Source: Jacaranda mimosifolia
Taxonomy: Eukaryota > Streptophyta > Magnoliopsida > Lamiales > Bignoniaceae
Direction: 5' to 3'
DNA: 64,000 nt
NCBI GenBank assembly: GCA_018894105.1
Contig: CM032125.1
Location: forward strand, 33,837,032-33,901,031
Part shown: positions 48,436 to 61,394 of the stretch, one piece after another
Position numbering within the stretch: the stretch's first letter is position 1
Layout: each line of letters begins with the position of its first letter
Made by a program: the position numbers and the translations under genes
Notes under the pieces: generated by a model
Seen by the model: the letters and a program-made list of their open reading frames with translations, nothing else
Told to the model about the DNA's origin: nothing
Database searches by the model: none

Positions 48436-49021
48436 GCACTTTGCATGTTTAGTCCCAAAATTTTTACCTTAACTTAATATTCCCTAAAATATATTTTATT
48501 CCACAATTCAACATTCTAATTATTTTAAGTTCCTTAATTTTAGCTCATAATTCATATAAATAATATATACTAAAAAGAACTAAGCATGTAGTACACTAAT
48601 ATTTAAAGATATGAAAATATTTCCTTCTTTTTTCTTCACCTCTATAGGATCATTTACTTGGTGAGTTAAATTCTATAAATTTTATTATGCATATAATTTG
48701 TAATTTTTATATAATTTACTAATATCAATAAATTTTTATGTTTATGAATCAGGTTAAATTATAAAAGGAATTCGAAATCTCGAGTTTAGGTAAATTAAAA
48801 TTTATATTTCGTTTTTGCTTTTGATTATTATTATTTTTTGTTTACTTTCTTTATATTATGGCTTTCCTTTTGCCCATGGTTTATTTATTTATTTTTAATT
48901 ATTTTGTTAGTTTGATATTTCAAAAAAATTATAATAAAATTTTTGTTATTTTTTTATAAATTACTATTTTTATTCAATATTTATAATTATTACCAGTGCA
49001 ATGTATGGGATGAAAACTAGT
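47596..49021 (+). mobile_element. Second Helitron-like element, head-to-tail with the first
   Basis: It opens ATATATATATAAAGCAAAATG, then GTTATTCAACCC, the same internal start block as the elements at 23951 and 45855. It ends CAGTGCAATGTATGGGATG then AAAACTAGT at 49021. A 12-C run lies near 47990. It has no coding capacity. Its 5' tip directly abuts the 3' tip of the preceding element. Confidence 0.55.
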
Positions 49022-49562
49022 TTCACCTGAAATTGAGGTACATATCAATAACATACATGCGAATGGGACGAGTGTGAGGGAACAATTTTACCAATAAATG
49101 CTCATGTCCTTCGTAACATAATTGATGGTGCACGGACAAGAATTTAAGGTCTTTTTTTTTAAAAAAAAAAAAAATCTTTTGTGAATCATTAAAATGGTAG
49201 AATTTTGTTTTTGGATTGTGCCTATGTAGAATTAGTGCTTGATTATATATATATATATATATGATTTCATAGATATTTTTTTATTGTAAGAATTGATTTT
49301 TATATTAGGCCGTTCGTAGAAAGTAGAAGAAAAGGTTTGCTGTGGCAAAAGGCGCATGCATGAGAAAGATGAGATGCTGATTGACCTATGAATCAGATAC
49401 AATGGCATTTCCATTATTGCCTAATTCTCTAACGGTCCAACTAAGCTCATGAAACTGTTTGCTTGTTATATTATGTGGAATTACTGATATGTATTCCTCA
49501 ACCACAGAGCAACATAGAATATAGCAATATCTTCTATTAAAGGAAAATAAAAAATAAGAATC
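49022..49562. other. Unique sequence left of duplication copy B
   Basis: Complexity is normal around 49300-49560 (for example a minus-strand frame 49386-49568), which could be an exon remnant, but I do not recognise a protein. It bears no similarity to the MULE that borders copy A. Confidence 0.35.
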
Positions 49563-50259
49563 TTGCATTAACTGATGTAGTACAAATTTATTTTTTCTTC
49601 TTCTTCTTCTTCTTTTTTTTTTTTTTTTAAAGTTACAAAAAGTAGTTTATCTCCACATTTAAAAATTTTGTATATGTCTCTGTCTGTGATCACGTGAGAG
49701 AATTAAATAATAAGAATTATGTTACACAAGTAATAAAATTTATAGGATACTAATTTGACATAATTTCTATATTTTCATACAAAATTGTGGATCGTATATA
49801 TGCAACATATATTTATGAAATAAAATATAAATTAAAATAAAAAATAAAAAATATGACAAGACAATACGAAACAGAACAGAAATGGATACAACCAATTAAA
49901 AAAATATTAATTCTTGAGAACTCAAATATAATTATTTTGAAATTATTAAACAAAAAAATATCCCAAATGCAAACAAACTTTTTCAAAAGAAAATCAACAT
50001 TTGTTCTTGCTAAGAAAATGACAAAAAAAAAAAAAGGGGGAGCCAAATCAGTTGTAATCACGTGGGCTTCCCTTTTTTTATCAATTAAAAAAAAAGAAAA
50101 ATAAATAAATATACCAATCAAGAATCAACAAGCGCTACAATTGCGACATTCGGATGCCCCCATCAAAACAAATTCCGACAAATATCTTTGTACTTTATTT
50201 GGCACATTTCCACCAACTTTTTTGCTTTATTATATTATTTATTTATTTTTCCTTGCATG

Positions 50260-50334
50260 TAAAGTATTATAAATTGTTTGAGCTAAAAGTCCAGCTCCTT
50301 TGCATTTACAAGAAAAACGTTGCATGCAATTCCA
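50260..50334 (+). promoter_or_regulatory. Putative core promoter of the second PLAT gene
   Basis: TATA-like TTATAAATT at about 50268-50276 and a CATGCA word 10 bp before the ATG (about 50322-50328), as in copy 1. The upstream CATGCA of copy 1 is changed to CATGTA here. Confidence 0.4.
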
Positions 50335-50998
50335 ATGGCAATCAACCGCCTCTTCTTCCATCTCCTCATCCTTGCCTCCGTCTTCACCATCTGCAGATCT
50401 GTAAGTATTTCTTTCTTCAATCACATCTCATAATTATGAAATTCAAATTTCATACTTCAACAAAAAATTAATCGGTGATGACACGTTTAAGTTTTGTGCA
50501 TATTTTTGAAGTTTTTTTGCTCAAAATGTGGGAAAAATGTAGGATGATGTGGATTGTGTTTACACGGTGTATGTGAAGACGGGCTCAATCCTAGGGGAAG
50601 GGACAGGCTCTGACATTAGCTTAAGTCTATACGATGCAAATGGTGATGGAATTAGTATCGACAATCTGGTGTCATGGGGTGGGCTTATGGGCTCGGACCA
50701 CAAGTACTTCAGGCATGGAAACATTGATATCTTTAGTGGACGAGGCACGTGTTTGAATGAGACTGTTTGTAAGATGAACCTCACCTCTAGCGGAACGGGT
50801 TTTCCTCCAACATGGCGCTGTGACTACGTCGATGTGACCACCGCTAGGCCCAACGAGAGTTGTTCTGAGATACACTTCACGGTGGATAAATGGCTGCTGC
50901 CAGTGTTTGACCTCACTGTCATCAAGGACAGCTGTTTGGATGATGGAAAGAAGCCTGTGATGCATGGTTCGGCTTTGTCTCTAGTTTCTATGGTGTAG
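50335..50998 (+). CDS. PLAT/LH2-domain secreted protein, copy 2
   Basis: Two exons, 50335-50400 and 50543-50998, with a 142-bp GT-AG intron in the same position as in copy 1, encode 173 residues. The signal peptide is MAINRLFFHLLILASVFTICRS. The PLAT domain keeps DCVYTVYVKT, GTGSDISLSLYDANGDGI, NLVSWGGLMGSDHKYF, GNIDIFSGRGTC, GTGFPPTWRC and YVDVTTA. It is about four-fifths identical to copy 1 at the protein level (by-eye count, about 37 differences). Changes concentrate in loops and the C-terminal third, while the beta-strand cores and cysteines are conserved. It is likely secreted or ER-associated with a stress-related role inferred from the Arabidopsis PLAT1/2 family. The intact frame and conserved splice sites argue that both copies are functional. 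Confidence 0.93.
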
Positions 50999-51145
50999 AA
51001 GATCTTTGGACTCTATTACGGTCGGAGATCCGATCTGTATGTTTGTGGGCTTTCATCTCTATTTGAACCTTCTATTACGAAAGTGTTATTCCCTGTAGTG
51101 TGAATGATGTATAATAAGAAAACCAAATAAATGGGGAAGTACTGT

Positions 51146-51171
51146 GATGCCCTTTTGTTAAAAAGGGCATC
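51146..51171 (+). terminator. GATGCCC/GGGCATC hairpin in the 3' region of PLAT copy 2
   Basis: The arms extend to GATGCCCTTTT and AAAAGGGCATC, a longer stem than in copy 1. It lies in the same place relative to the stop and is followed by the same AATAAAATGAA signal. Confidence 0.35.
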
Positions 51172-53044
51172 ATCATGTTTTGATGAATAAAATGAACTTA
51201 TCTTCTTGAAGTATCTTCCTTTTCTTTCTTTTTTCCTTTTTTTTTTTGCTTTATTGAATTCAAAAATAATTTGTTTGTTAGTACAAATTAAGTTAATGTC
51301 TCCTCCATTGAATTTTACTTTCAATACTTGTATAATGTTGAGCTTTAATGCCATGGCCATATTTGATTCAAAATATTAATTCTAGTGAAAAGTTGGATAT
51401 GAGGTGATTAAAATAAGGTTAATTATTATACTATTTGACATATAAAGATTGAACTGTTAACTTGCCACTGAAATTTCTATTAATCGCGTTTGGATGTTTG
51501 ATATGTAATATTAAACTTAAAAATTACATGTTTGCTCTTGCAAAAATAAATATTTTGGAATTGGCGATTTTTTTGGTAGTATCCAAGGACATCCTTGTAA
51601 TATATTCAATGATTCAAGGGTAAATATGATATTTTAAAGAGGATATAATAAAATTGTGGAGTGCGGTCCCACAATCACACACCAACAATTGAGATTGTAA
51701 TCTGCCCTAATTGATGTTACAGTGATAGGCTTAGGTAAAATTTAAAGCATAGTTGCATTCCCTGTGGTGGACAGCAAAAAGGTTCTTATCCCATATTAAG
51801 GACTTCAATATCATACTATTACCGAGCACCAAACGTCTCCCTTAGAGATTGAAAAATACTTGTTTACATATTTTAAATTGATGTCATGTAACAATACTAT
51901 GTTGTACTAACAAGATATACTTTTCTCCTTAACATGAAAATGCGCGTGTGTCATATTAGGTTGTAAGAATAGTATTATGTCGGCTAAACTTTACTTTTTA
52001 ACAATTGTGGTGTAATTTTTAAATATGTATAATATTACACGTGTTTTAAATCGAACTATAAAAATGATGACATGTGGGTAGTAAAATTTATATTCTATTG
52101 GCATGATATAGTTTTTACATCATCTATGAAATTATACCTGTTTCACATTTAATTGTGAAAATCATCATGCCATGACCACAATGAAGTTTAAATTATACTA
52201 ACATGATACAAGTTTTACTCTTAGTATAAAACTGCACGCATTTCAAGTTATATCAATAGTAAAATTTACAATATTGCTAATATGTCATCTATTTACCTTT
52301 AGTATAAAACTACATGCGTTTCTTATCATATTGTTCGAATGATTTTACATCGTTAATCAAATTTATATTGTGTTATTATGATATAATTTTACATTTAATG
52401 TAAAACTACAGGTGTTTTGTATTAAATAGTGGAAATAATGTTATATTAGTAATCAAACTTACATTATACAGGTATGGTATAACGTTTACGGCTCAGACAA
52501 AATTTCACCTATCCATTATTATTATTATTGGACAAGGAACTCTTCAATTTTTTTTGTACATACATGTCCAATTCAATGTAATTTTTGTAAAGTTCATAGT
52601 CATACCCAACTTTTGTTGGCAGGCCTACTACCTCTTTACAAAGAAATGAAGGTAAATAAAGGGTCCGCTTACTTCATTTTTTACTTTGTTGCCCCTCCAT
52701 AAGTGGGGCAAGATATGATTTCTTTTTTAACGAAGGTCATAATTGATTACCCAATTATTTATCATGAGACTCAAATTTGCAACTTGATCTATTAACAACA
52801 ATGAAAGCGCAGCACCACTCTTTTGATTTGTCCCTTTAATTTAATATTAAACATATATAAATAAGAGTTAACTCCTAAAAAATACTTAATGAATCAATAT
52901 TATTAACTCTTATAATAGGTATTGACACCAAAAAAATCAAATTGTATGGTACGGTTCATGTATTTGAGCCTCAAACTACAATCAAATCATACAGAACGGG
53001 GCAATTTTGAATGAATTTATATCATAATTTGATTTGACTCCTAG

Positions 53045-53075
<31 letters not shown>

Positions 53076-53504
53076 AAGTTCAAAATTTAAATTGTAATAA
53101 ATTCATAATATATGTGTATATAAATAAATAAAAAATAATAATTTTATTTATTAAAATATACAAAAAACGATTAGGTGCATTAATGAAGGGGGAATCACTT
53201 TTTGGCATTTTTTCTAATCTCATTGTCATTAGCACAAAATGATGAACACGCTACAAATTTTCTAATGATGAGGATAAGACATGAAAAAGTTTAACATTAA
53301 ATCACTTGTGGTCCATAATGAATTAATGTAGTTTGATTTTTATAATGATAAGAATAACACGTGTTTGAAACCTTAAATTACCTCTGGTCTATAATAAATT
53401 AGTGTTAGATATATATATATATTTGTGTGTGTGTGTGTGTGTGTGTGTAGTTAAACAATTGTGTGATATAGATGATAAAGGTAAAGTTAACTTTGCCCAT
53501 AGAA

Positions 53505-53700
53505 TCTAATATAGATAAAGTAAAATGATGTTTAATTTTATTTTAAGTATATTTTTTATATGGCAATGATGTGGATAAATTAGTTTTATTTATATTTATC
53601 ATGTAAATATATTCCATATATAATATGTATAACTCCCTATGACATATTTTCATATCTCTCTTTTCTTTGTTCATGTTTATTATGTAAATATATTCCATAC
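53505..53700 (+). mobile_element. 5' remnant of a Helitron-like element
   Basis: TCTAATATAGATAAAGTAAAATG matches the 5' end of the 23951 element. The rest, including the 3' end, is missing because of the 2-kb difference between copies. Confidence 0.45.
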
Positions 53701-53757
53701 ACACACACACATACATGGTTTACATATATACATACATATATTTATATATATGTATAT

Positions 53758-53759
<2 letters not shown>

Positions 53760-53808
<49 letters not shown>
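53760..53808. repeat. GA microsatellite
   Basis: A nearly pure (GA)n run of about 49 bp directly after TA-rich DNA. It is the copy B counterpart of 26158-26184. Confidence 0.8.
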
Positions 53809-53809
<1 letters not shown>

Positions 53810-54756
53810 GTTGCTATTCGACATAGCTACATCTTTTCTTTTAGTGCGTAAACTTATTTTAAAATTAATACACATCATATTTAATCATTTATTTTTAATA
53901 TAGTACCTGTAAAATTTAATTTGTGGACACTCAAATTATAATAGTTTTGGTTAAATATTTAGTCGTTATTTGTTGAAAAATGTTTTAAATTAATTTTAAT
54001 TTGAAAAGTTTACAGAAAGTTGTATTTGACTTTTATAATTATTAGTTCTAAATTAAATATGGCAAATTATGTCCGTGAGGTAAAAAGTAAAAATTATCTA
54101 AGAACAAATTAAATAAATAAGATGGGTATTTGAACTTAAGTGGGCCAAAACTTACTAAAAATTTAATCACTATAAATACTAAAATTTAAAATCAAACTGA
54201 AAACGAAAAATCATTGGTGAAAAATAGAGCACTTTAACTCTATGTAAATGCATTCTTAAGTAAAGAATTCATTAAATTTGTTGATTGTCATAAAAACCTT
54301 AACTCTATTTTCAAATAGGGTCACCAATATATTTATATTTTTAGATATATTCTACTAACTTCATTTTGTTAATAATTACATAATTATTTTATAAATTAAA
54401 TAAAACATTATGAAAACACAATTAGCAATTCATAAATATTTAATTCTTTGTTATAATATACAAATTAATATATTATATTAAATGTGTGTTAAATTAAATC
54501 AGAAAGTAATATTATAATTATATATATATGTCTATATATTATATGAAAATCAAAATGATCTCAACATCTCAAATGCTGACTCATGTTTTAAGTTTCCAAG
54601 ATGAAGGTCAACATTTGAAATGTTGGATCCCAATTTTATTTTTTATTTTGAGTTGAGAGTTCAAAATTAATTATAGTGTTAACACGAGTTTTGTTGTGTT
54701 TTTATTTTTATTTTTAAGTTTGAAAGGAAAAAACATTAATGATGTTTTAAAATAGT

Positions 54757-55490
54757 GGTGGGTTTTCAAGGCTAGGTTTTGAATCCTTGACACCTAATGG
54801 TGGAAAACCCCCTTCTCGAGACAGTAACCTTCTGGAGAACCAAATATCTGAAGTGACTTCACTTCCCAACTCGGATCAGAAATTGCAAAACGATGATAGT
54901 GTGGTTGATCATAGAGTTTCATTTGAATTGACAGGTGAAGATATTCCAATTTTTATCGTGAGGGAGGCAGTACCTTCGCCTCAAATCACATTAGGAGATC
55001 CACCGGAGGCAATAACATAAGCCACCAAGCAGAAGGATTTAACGACCGAGAATGCAGATAGTTGTGGAGAACATAGAAATGGTGAAAGTGTGAATGCCAT
55101 TCCTGGCAGGGCTTTGGATGGGAAGGAATTGGAATGTCATCAGAAGCATCGTACCATTTCACTGGGTTCAAACAAAGACTTCGATTTCAACAATGCAAAG
55201 GGAGAAGTGTCAGACAAATCCACCATTGATTGTGAGTGGTGGACCAATGACAAAGCTGTCCGAAAGGAAGGAACTAGGAGGTCGTCAGAACAACTGGACA
55301 TTCTTTCCAATGCTGCAATCAGGAGGCAGCTGATCTCACAATTGTCCATAACTTTGGATAAAAGGTTCGAAACTGAAACTTGAGCCACTTAGAATCATAA
55401 AGATGAAATTTTGGTGATAGAGAATTTACAAACTTGTTGGTTAGCCATGTGTAAATGAATTCCAAAGCCCTACCCCATAATTAAAAGGTA
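54757..55490 (+). pseudogene. At5g52430-like hydroxyproline-rich gene, 3' fragment, copy B
   Basis: The fragment begins inside the exon and reads LTPNGGKPPSRDSNLLENQI, ISEVTSLPNSDQKLQNDDSV, DHRVSFELTGEDIPIF, a TAA after PPEAIT, then AIPGRALDGKELECHQKH, RTISLGSNKDFDFNNAKGEV and SDKSTIDCEWWTNDKAV. It keeps fewer lesions than copy A in this part. The 5' half of the gene is absent, replaced by the end of the PLAT segment. The terminal NNWTFFPMLQSG block is still present but shifted out of frame by a small change near 55268. Confidence 0.85.
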
Positions 55491-56480
55491 TCTCTCAGCA
55501 GTGTCCTTATCATGCTGGGCAATAGAAAATTATTCATGATTCGTCCTTTAATATCCATTACTTTTAGATGTAGAACATTGAAGCATTTTCATGCATACGT
55601 GATAGTTTTTAACTTCTATCATCAAAGCAAGCTTTTCTCTTGTGCTAGTTCTCTTGTTACCTTGGACGGCTCATTGTTTCTCCACAGCCTATTCTGAAGT
55701 TTTGAAACACGGACCAACCCGTCTCATTGATTTGCTTGTAATTTACATCTCCTCAGATACACTTAAGATTGAAGTGTTTGAAAATATTTGCTTCCAGATT
55801 CTGGAAATTGGCTCTCACTTGGTAATATCTATCATTCCAAAGCCAGTCGAATCGAAACTTTCTATGTTTTCTTGGTTTCCTTTAAATTCGTATTGATTCC
55901 ATAAAATCTTGATATGAGAAGTTGTCTGGACATTCATTTGATGAAATTCTGGACATTCATTTGATGAAATTCAGACAAGGTCCCTATGCTACTGAACACC
56001 ACCCAACCACTTCCCCAATATTTTATTTTCAAGACATATAATAGAAATCTTTCATTTTCACCCACTTTTTTTCCACTAGTAATGCAGCCAAAATCCACGA
56101 TTTTTTTTTTTCCTGTTAGTGCAGAAATTTTCTGGCCTGCAGAATAGCAATTGAGGAAGCTATCTTTTGGGAGAATAATTAAGTGGATACACAGAAACAA
56201 ACTGATTCTGAAAAATATGCTGCTGTCAGCTTACCTGATTCTGTCCTCCTATGAAAAAGATAAGGTAGGTGGGCAGTTGGGGGAATACAGCATAATCTGC
56301 CCTTGAAATTGATATCTGAAACAGTTCTTTTAGCAAGCAAATAAAAGCCAATAGTAAAGTAAGGGTGGGCTGTGGGAACAAATGTTCAAGAATTGGGATT
56401 GGTCCACTCTCATGGTCTGACTGGGGCATCCCTGTGTCAAGTTGCAATCAATACAGTTTGGCCAATCTGTTATTTTGAAT
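54757..56480. repeat. Segmental duplication 2, copy B
   Basis: Collinear with 36808-38790. It lacks the hAT-like insertion and instead has a 24-bp tandem repeat (TCTGGACATTCATTTGATG-type) at about 55925-55972. It ends near 56480 in TA-rich DNA, about 200 bp before the second MULE. Confidence 0.88.
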
Positions 56481-56690
56481 ATATATTACTATATTATATA
56501 TATGCCATATATGCCAATGTGCGTCGCTACAGTGGCCGCGTGCGTAAGGAGAAATTCTGCAAATTTTTTCCTTTTTCTTTCTTTCTTTTTTTTTTTTTTT
56601 CTCTTTGCCTGTCCCCTGTCCAAAAAACGACATTGTTTCTTGATTTTCTACGCTTAAATATGTCTACTCTATGCTGATTTTGCAGCACGT

Positions 56691-57255
56691 GGATTTGTTT
56701 TTTCAAAAAAAAAATTGTGAAAAAAATTTACAAAAATACCGCCTTTTGAGGGGTATTACAAAATTATTGTAAATTACAAAATTACAGTAACTATTTGTTA
56801 CTGTTGAAAGTACTCATCGAATGAACTTCTACTTGTTATTGTTGAAAGTTATACTCGGTGAGTGCAACTTTTAATAGTAACAAAATTTTATCCCCAAAGC
56901 GGTCATTTTTTATTGGAATAAAATTTTTGCTTTCTTTGTGTATGAATCCTTTTAGGGCTTATTCTCCTATATTTTGGGGAAAAATTTTTTCAACCCCCTC
57001 AAAAATTTCAAAACGCATGCATATTCTTTAATCTTTCTCTCAAAATACTACAATTTTTTACCAAAAAAATCCCATCATAATTCACCCAAAAAAACATTAC
57101 ATCCTAAAAAGTATACCTATCCTCTCATTTTCTTACTCCATCTTTTATATCAACCATTTATTACTTCAGTTATATATACATATATATGTATATTTACATA
57201 TATAAAAAATTATAATTTTGCTAATTAAAAAATTATAAAACTTATGTTTACCTAT
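56691..57255 (+). repeat. Left terminal inverted repeat of the second PMD-MULE
   Basis: Aligns over its length with 14641-15209, including TTACTGTTGAAAGT, TTCTCCTATATTTTG, CAAAATACT, TCCCATCATAAT, CATTTTCTTACTCCATCTT and AAAACTTATGTTTACC. It is clearly more diverged than the two TIRs of the first element are from each other. The precise 5' tip is uncertain by about 20 bp. Confidence 0.75.
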
Positions 57256-57339
57256 AAATATTTAAAATGATTGTTTAGATTATTGTTTTAGGTTTGAAGG
57301 GTGTATACTTATGTATTATTTTCCTTGATTGAGATAAAT

Positions 57340-57740
57340 TTTTTTTAATTATGCTAAAATTTAATTATATTTTAGTTATCTTCATTATGTTTTATTTAAT
57401 TATCTCCATTAATGAAAATTTGATTTATATTTTAGTTATCTGTATTATGTTTTAGGTGATTCTCTCCATTAGTTAAAATTTAATTATGTTTTAGTTAAAT
57501 GATTTATGTTTTAGTTATATGAAATATGTTTTATATAATTTATGTAAATTAGTTAAAATTTAATTATATTTTAGTTAAAATTTGATTTATGTTTTAGTTT
57601 TATGAATTATGATTCATATAATTTGTCTCAATTAGTTAAAATTTAGTAATATTTTAGTTATCTCCATTATGCTTTAGATAATTGTCTCCATTAGCTAAAA
57701 TTTGATCATATTTTAGTTAAAATTTGATTTACGCGTTGGT
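57340..57740. repeat. AT-rich imperfect tandem repeats
   Basis: Units around TTAGTTAAAATTTAATTATA followed by TTTTAGTTATCTCCATTATG and GATAATTGTCTCCA recur about six times with variation. The array sits between the TIR and the PMD gene. No coding frame is present. Confidence 0.65.
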
Positions 57741-58967
57741 TAAATACAAATTATAATTTATTATTTTTGTTATAATAATTTGATTTAACAAACATAATGA
57801 TTTATGTATTAGTTGAATTTGAATTATATTTTATGTTAGTTTTATATGTTGTTATATTTGTTAGAGTTATTTTTTTTATTTGAATTAAAATTTTTATTAG
57901 AATTATGATTGGATTAAATTTTCTGGTACTACGCATTGAATTGTATTAAATATTTAAGTTTTCATTTCACTTTTGGAATTATGGTTTATTAATAAATATG
58001 TGTGCTTATAACATGTGTCTAATTATGCAGGTTATCTTGACTTGGTAAAAATATTTTGTGAGTGTTAATTTTAGTGAAGTATTTAAATGTAAGTTTGGAT
58101 ATCTTGTTTTAATTTTGTAACATTTTTATAGTTCAATACATTAGAAATGTTTAGAATTGGTGGGTTTAGAAAGGAGGATGGGATGTTGGGAGAAGGGGTA
58201 GAGCCTTTTCATTTGTTGCTGATTAATTTTAATTGCTTGTTTGATGATGATAGATATAAAGGAGAGTGTTTATGTGTCTTTATGTGTTTACCAATATTAT
58301 TAATTATAAATGCTAGTTTAAATTATGATTTATTATGTTAGTTTTTTTAATTTATGTATTAGATTAAATGATATTAGTTTAAATTTGATTTATGTGTTAA
58401 ATGTTGTTATATAATATTAGATTTGTGTTTTTATGTGAATGAAAAATTCTATTAGAATTTTGATTGAGTTAATTAATTTTTTATTAGTATATGTTGAATT
58501 GTATTAATTTTATAAATTTCAATTTTAGTTTACAGAATTAGGATTTATAGATAGATATGTGCATTTGTAAGAAAATTTTAGAATGATAATCACTTTATTA
58601 ATTATGATATATATTGTTTTGTTATAGTAATGAACACATATATGTAATTTGTGTTTATAAATATTATAAGTTGTTTTTAATTGAAGTAATGGTTTACATT
58701 TTGTTGAGTCTTGTTTTTTAATCAATTTGAAGTATTCTATTTAAGGGAATTTTTGATAGAATGTATCATTATCATATTAAATCTTTGGTATTTTTATCTA
58801 CTTGAATATATTTGATGTAATGATAAACAAATTAAGAATTGAACTATAAATAGGTTATAGACATTTCAATCCTCAGTTTGTTTGTCATTCACATTAATAT
58901 ACCAATAAGTATTTTGGGTGTACTTAATCATATTATTTTTATTTATCTTTTCAGCAAATATTTTAGG

Positions 58968-61394
58968 ATGGATATTATAGATATATACGATCCACGTGAT
59001 CCCAGTATTTTATACATACAAGATGGTCATTGATCAGAGGGTGCATTAGCTAAAGATATAGATGATACTTTAGTTGTAAGACGAGGAGACAGAAGATTTT
59101 GGAGAACTATAGAATGCCAAGCTCTACATCCTTGTGTATTACCTTTATTAAATGAGATGGGATTCTATGGTGCTTATAATTGTAGAAATATTGAGACTGA
59201 TGTTTATATAATTACGGCTCTGGTCGAGAGGTGGCACTAAGAGACTCACACATTTTATTTATATATGGGAGAGGCTACAGCTACATTGTAGGACATAACA
59301 GCTATTTGGGCATGACCAATATATGGCATTGTTATTACATGTAAAGACCATGTTCACAACCTCATGTAGTGGCAGGATTATTGTCATCGTTATCTCAGAT
59401 TCATTCTAGAGGAGCGAGACCTTAGGGGGTCACAACTTCATGTTATTGCTCTTACGGACCATGTTCATAATAATAGAATTATGGATCATAGCACAGTTTT
59501 GGAGGTCTAACAATACGCATGTGTCTATGCATTGATACTTTTTGAAAGTCTTATATGCCCAAGCTCATTGGGTTCTGTAGTATCACTGGTTTACTTACAA
59601 CATATGAAGCAAATATATGAAATTCGTGATTTTAGTTGGGTTGGTGCAGTTTTATCATTCATGTATCGTGAGTTTTGCATTGTATCATGTAGAGGAAGAT
59701 CAAATATTGGCAGAACGATATAGTTATTATAGGTGAAGTAGTATTATTTTGCTTTTATATTAATTTTTGCAATTAGGTATAACGCCTAAAAAATTGTTAA
59801 TTATAGATTTGGGCAGGTCACTCATTACAACCTTGACGCCTATAAGATTAACTTCTCGTTTCGATCACAATGGAGCTCCAGTAGTAGTAGATGGACTTCC
59901 AATTCCTCCGAATGGTGCTCGGTAAGATAATATATGTTATAGTTTATTAACATTTTTATGCAACTATTTTCTGCATATATGGATATATAAATTGTTATAT
60001 TAATATCAATTGAATGAATTTTTAGGTAGTGGCATTATAATTCTTTCATGCAAACAGCAAGTTACTCTGTACGAGTCATAAGAGATATGCTTGATAGAAC
60101 GTCGACAAATGAGGTCGAAAATTCTATAATAATAATAGTTTTTACATCAAACATTCTTATAAGATATTTATCTATATAAACATGGCTCAATACGTTTATA
60201 TGTAGTTTATATGGCAATCATATGACCCAATCTAAGACATTCAAATCTTGACAGTCCAGTGTGCCCTAAGACTTTGGACAGAAGTGTATCCATTAATCAA
60301 CTTTTTTATAATTGAGATGCATTATCCAGAACGAGTCCTAAGAAAATTTGGGATGCGACAACATATTCCTCCACCACTGGCTGAGAGAAGTTCAATATTA
60401 CTGACGTATCAAGTAGAGGTCATCCTAGGCAAGATTGATTCATTTATCACATGGATTATATTGCTCAATGGGCTAACATAGAGCAACTTGTTGTGCATGG
60501 ACCTCCTATTGTTGGATCAACCACTATGAAAAATGGATATATGTTATGGTATGATCAAATTACATGCTGAATCATAGGTCTATCATATGAGAACACACCA
60601 ATGGGGTACCATCTAGAGGATCTACGCGCTTGGCAACATGTGGTATGTATATAAAGCATACAATACATCCTTCAGTGATTAAATAATATTTAACATTATA
60701 TTCCCTGTCTTATTTTTTGTAGACAGATCAAATGCACAATTTGATGATCAGTTATAATTTAGTTGCTGATGATACCGAGGTTATGGACTATATTCAGATG
60801 AGGAATGATCATAGATTAATTCTTGAGAATGTTCATCAGTTAGCATCTAGACAACACTTTCCAAGCCAAGTTCCTCAATAATGACAAGTCAATAGTAGTA
60901 CATATACGATAAGGAGGAGATGTAGCATTAGATCCAACAACACGACTAATGATGATAGCATTCATGGGATCATTGAGGGCGATTCATTAGCTCAAGATAC
61001 TCATTCTTTTAGGTCAGGTGGTGTTAGTGATATGGGAGGTCTTATTAATATGCTGCATAACTTATATGCCGACAGTTACGAATGTCAACCATCAAGAGTT
61101 CCAGAGTTAACACTTATACCACCATATATATTGGTTAGTAGACAATTAGTATCCAGACTAGTAGAAATTGATCTTAGTCTAGGATGGAGATCAATGGAGT
61201 ATGATTATTTAGCATTAGCACGCCACTCATTTTATTTCTCACCATTATCTTTTCAAGGTAGTATGGAGTATCGTGATCAACATGAGGCTGGTCCGAGCCA
61301 TCATCAGTCACATGATGTTGCAAATGATGAAAGGGCACGACAACCACGAAGACAATGACAACGATGAGGTTGTGGCACTGGAGGACATTATTAG
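58968..61394 (+). pseudogene. Plant mobile domain (PMD, MAIN-like) gene, full length, with stops
   Basis: The exons are 58968-59732, 59807-59921, 60026-60113, 60206-60642 and 60723-61394. Intron positions are the same as in the 15940 copy, with GT-AG borders. Exon 1 gives the N-terminal PMD part: VVRRGDRRFWRT, LHPCVLPLLNEMGFYGAYN, ETDVYIITALVERW, GEATATL, then RFILEERDLRGSQLH. Later exons give PLINFFIIEMHYPERVLRKFG, the IHMDYI-like block and an Arg-rich tail ending CGTGGHY. At least eight in-frame stops (for example after IQDGH, ALVERWH and GEATATL) and a frame change near 60400-60600 show it is dead. It supplies the N-terminus missing from the other copy. Confidence 0.85.

Larger units (their letters stand above)
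49563..54756. repeat. Segmental duplication 1, copy B (PLAT segment)
   Basis: Collinear with 18470-27172. It lacks the 20407-22010 element (empty site) and about 2 kb corresponding to 24115-26130. It has a longer TG tract near 53426-53448 and a longer GA tract at 53760-53808. It ends abruptly at 54756, where sequence of the hydroxyproline-rich pseudogene begins. Confidence 0.9.

Noticed and set aside
49386..49568. Minus-strand frame just left of copy B
   Set aside because: The sequence complexity is normal but I could not connect it to a protein family or find splice partners.
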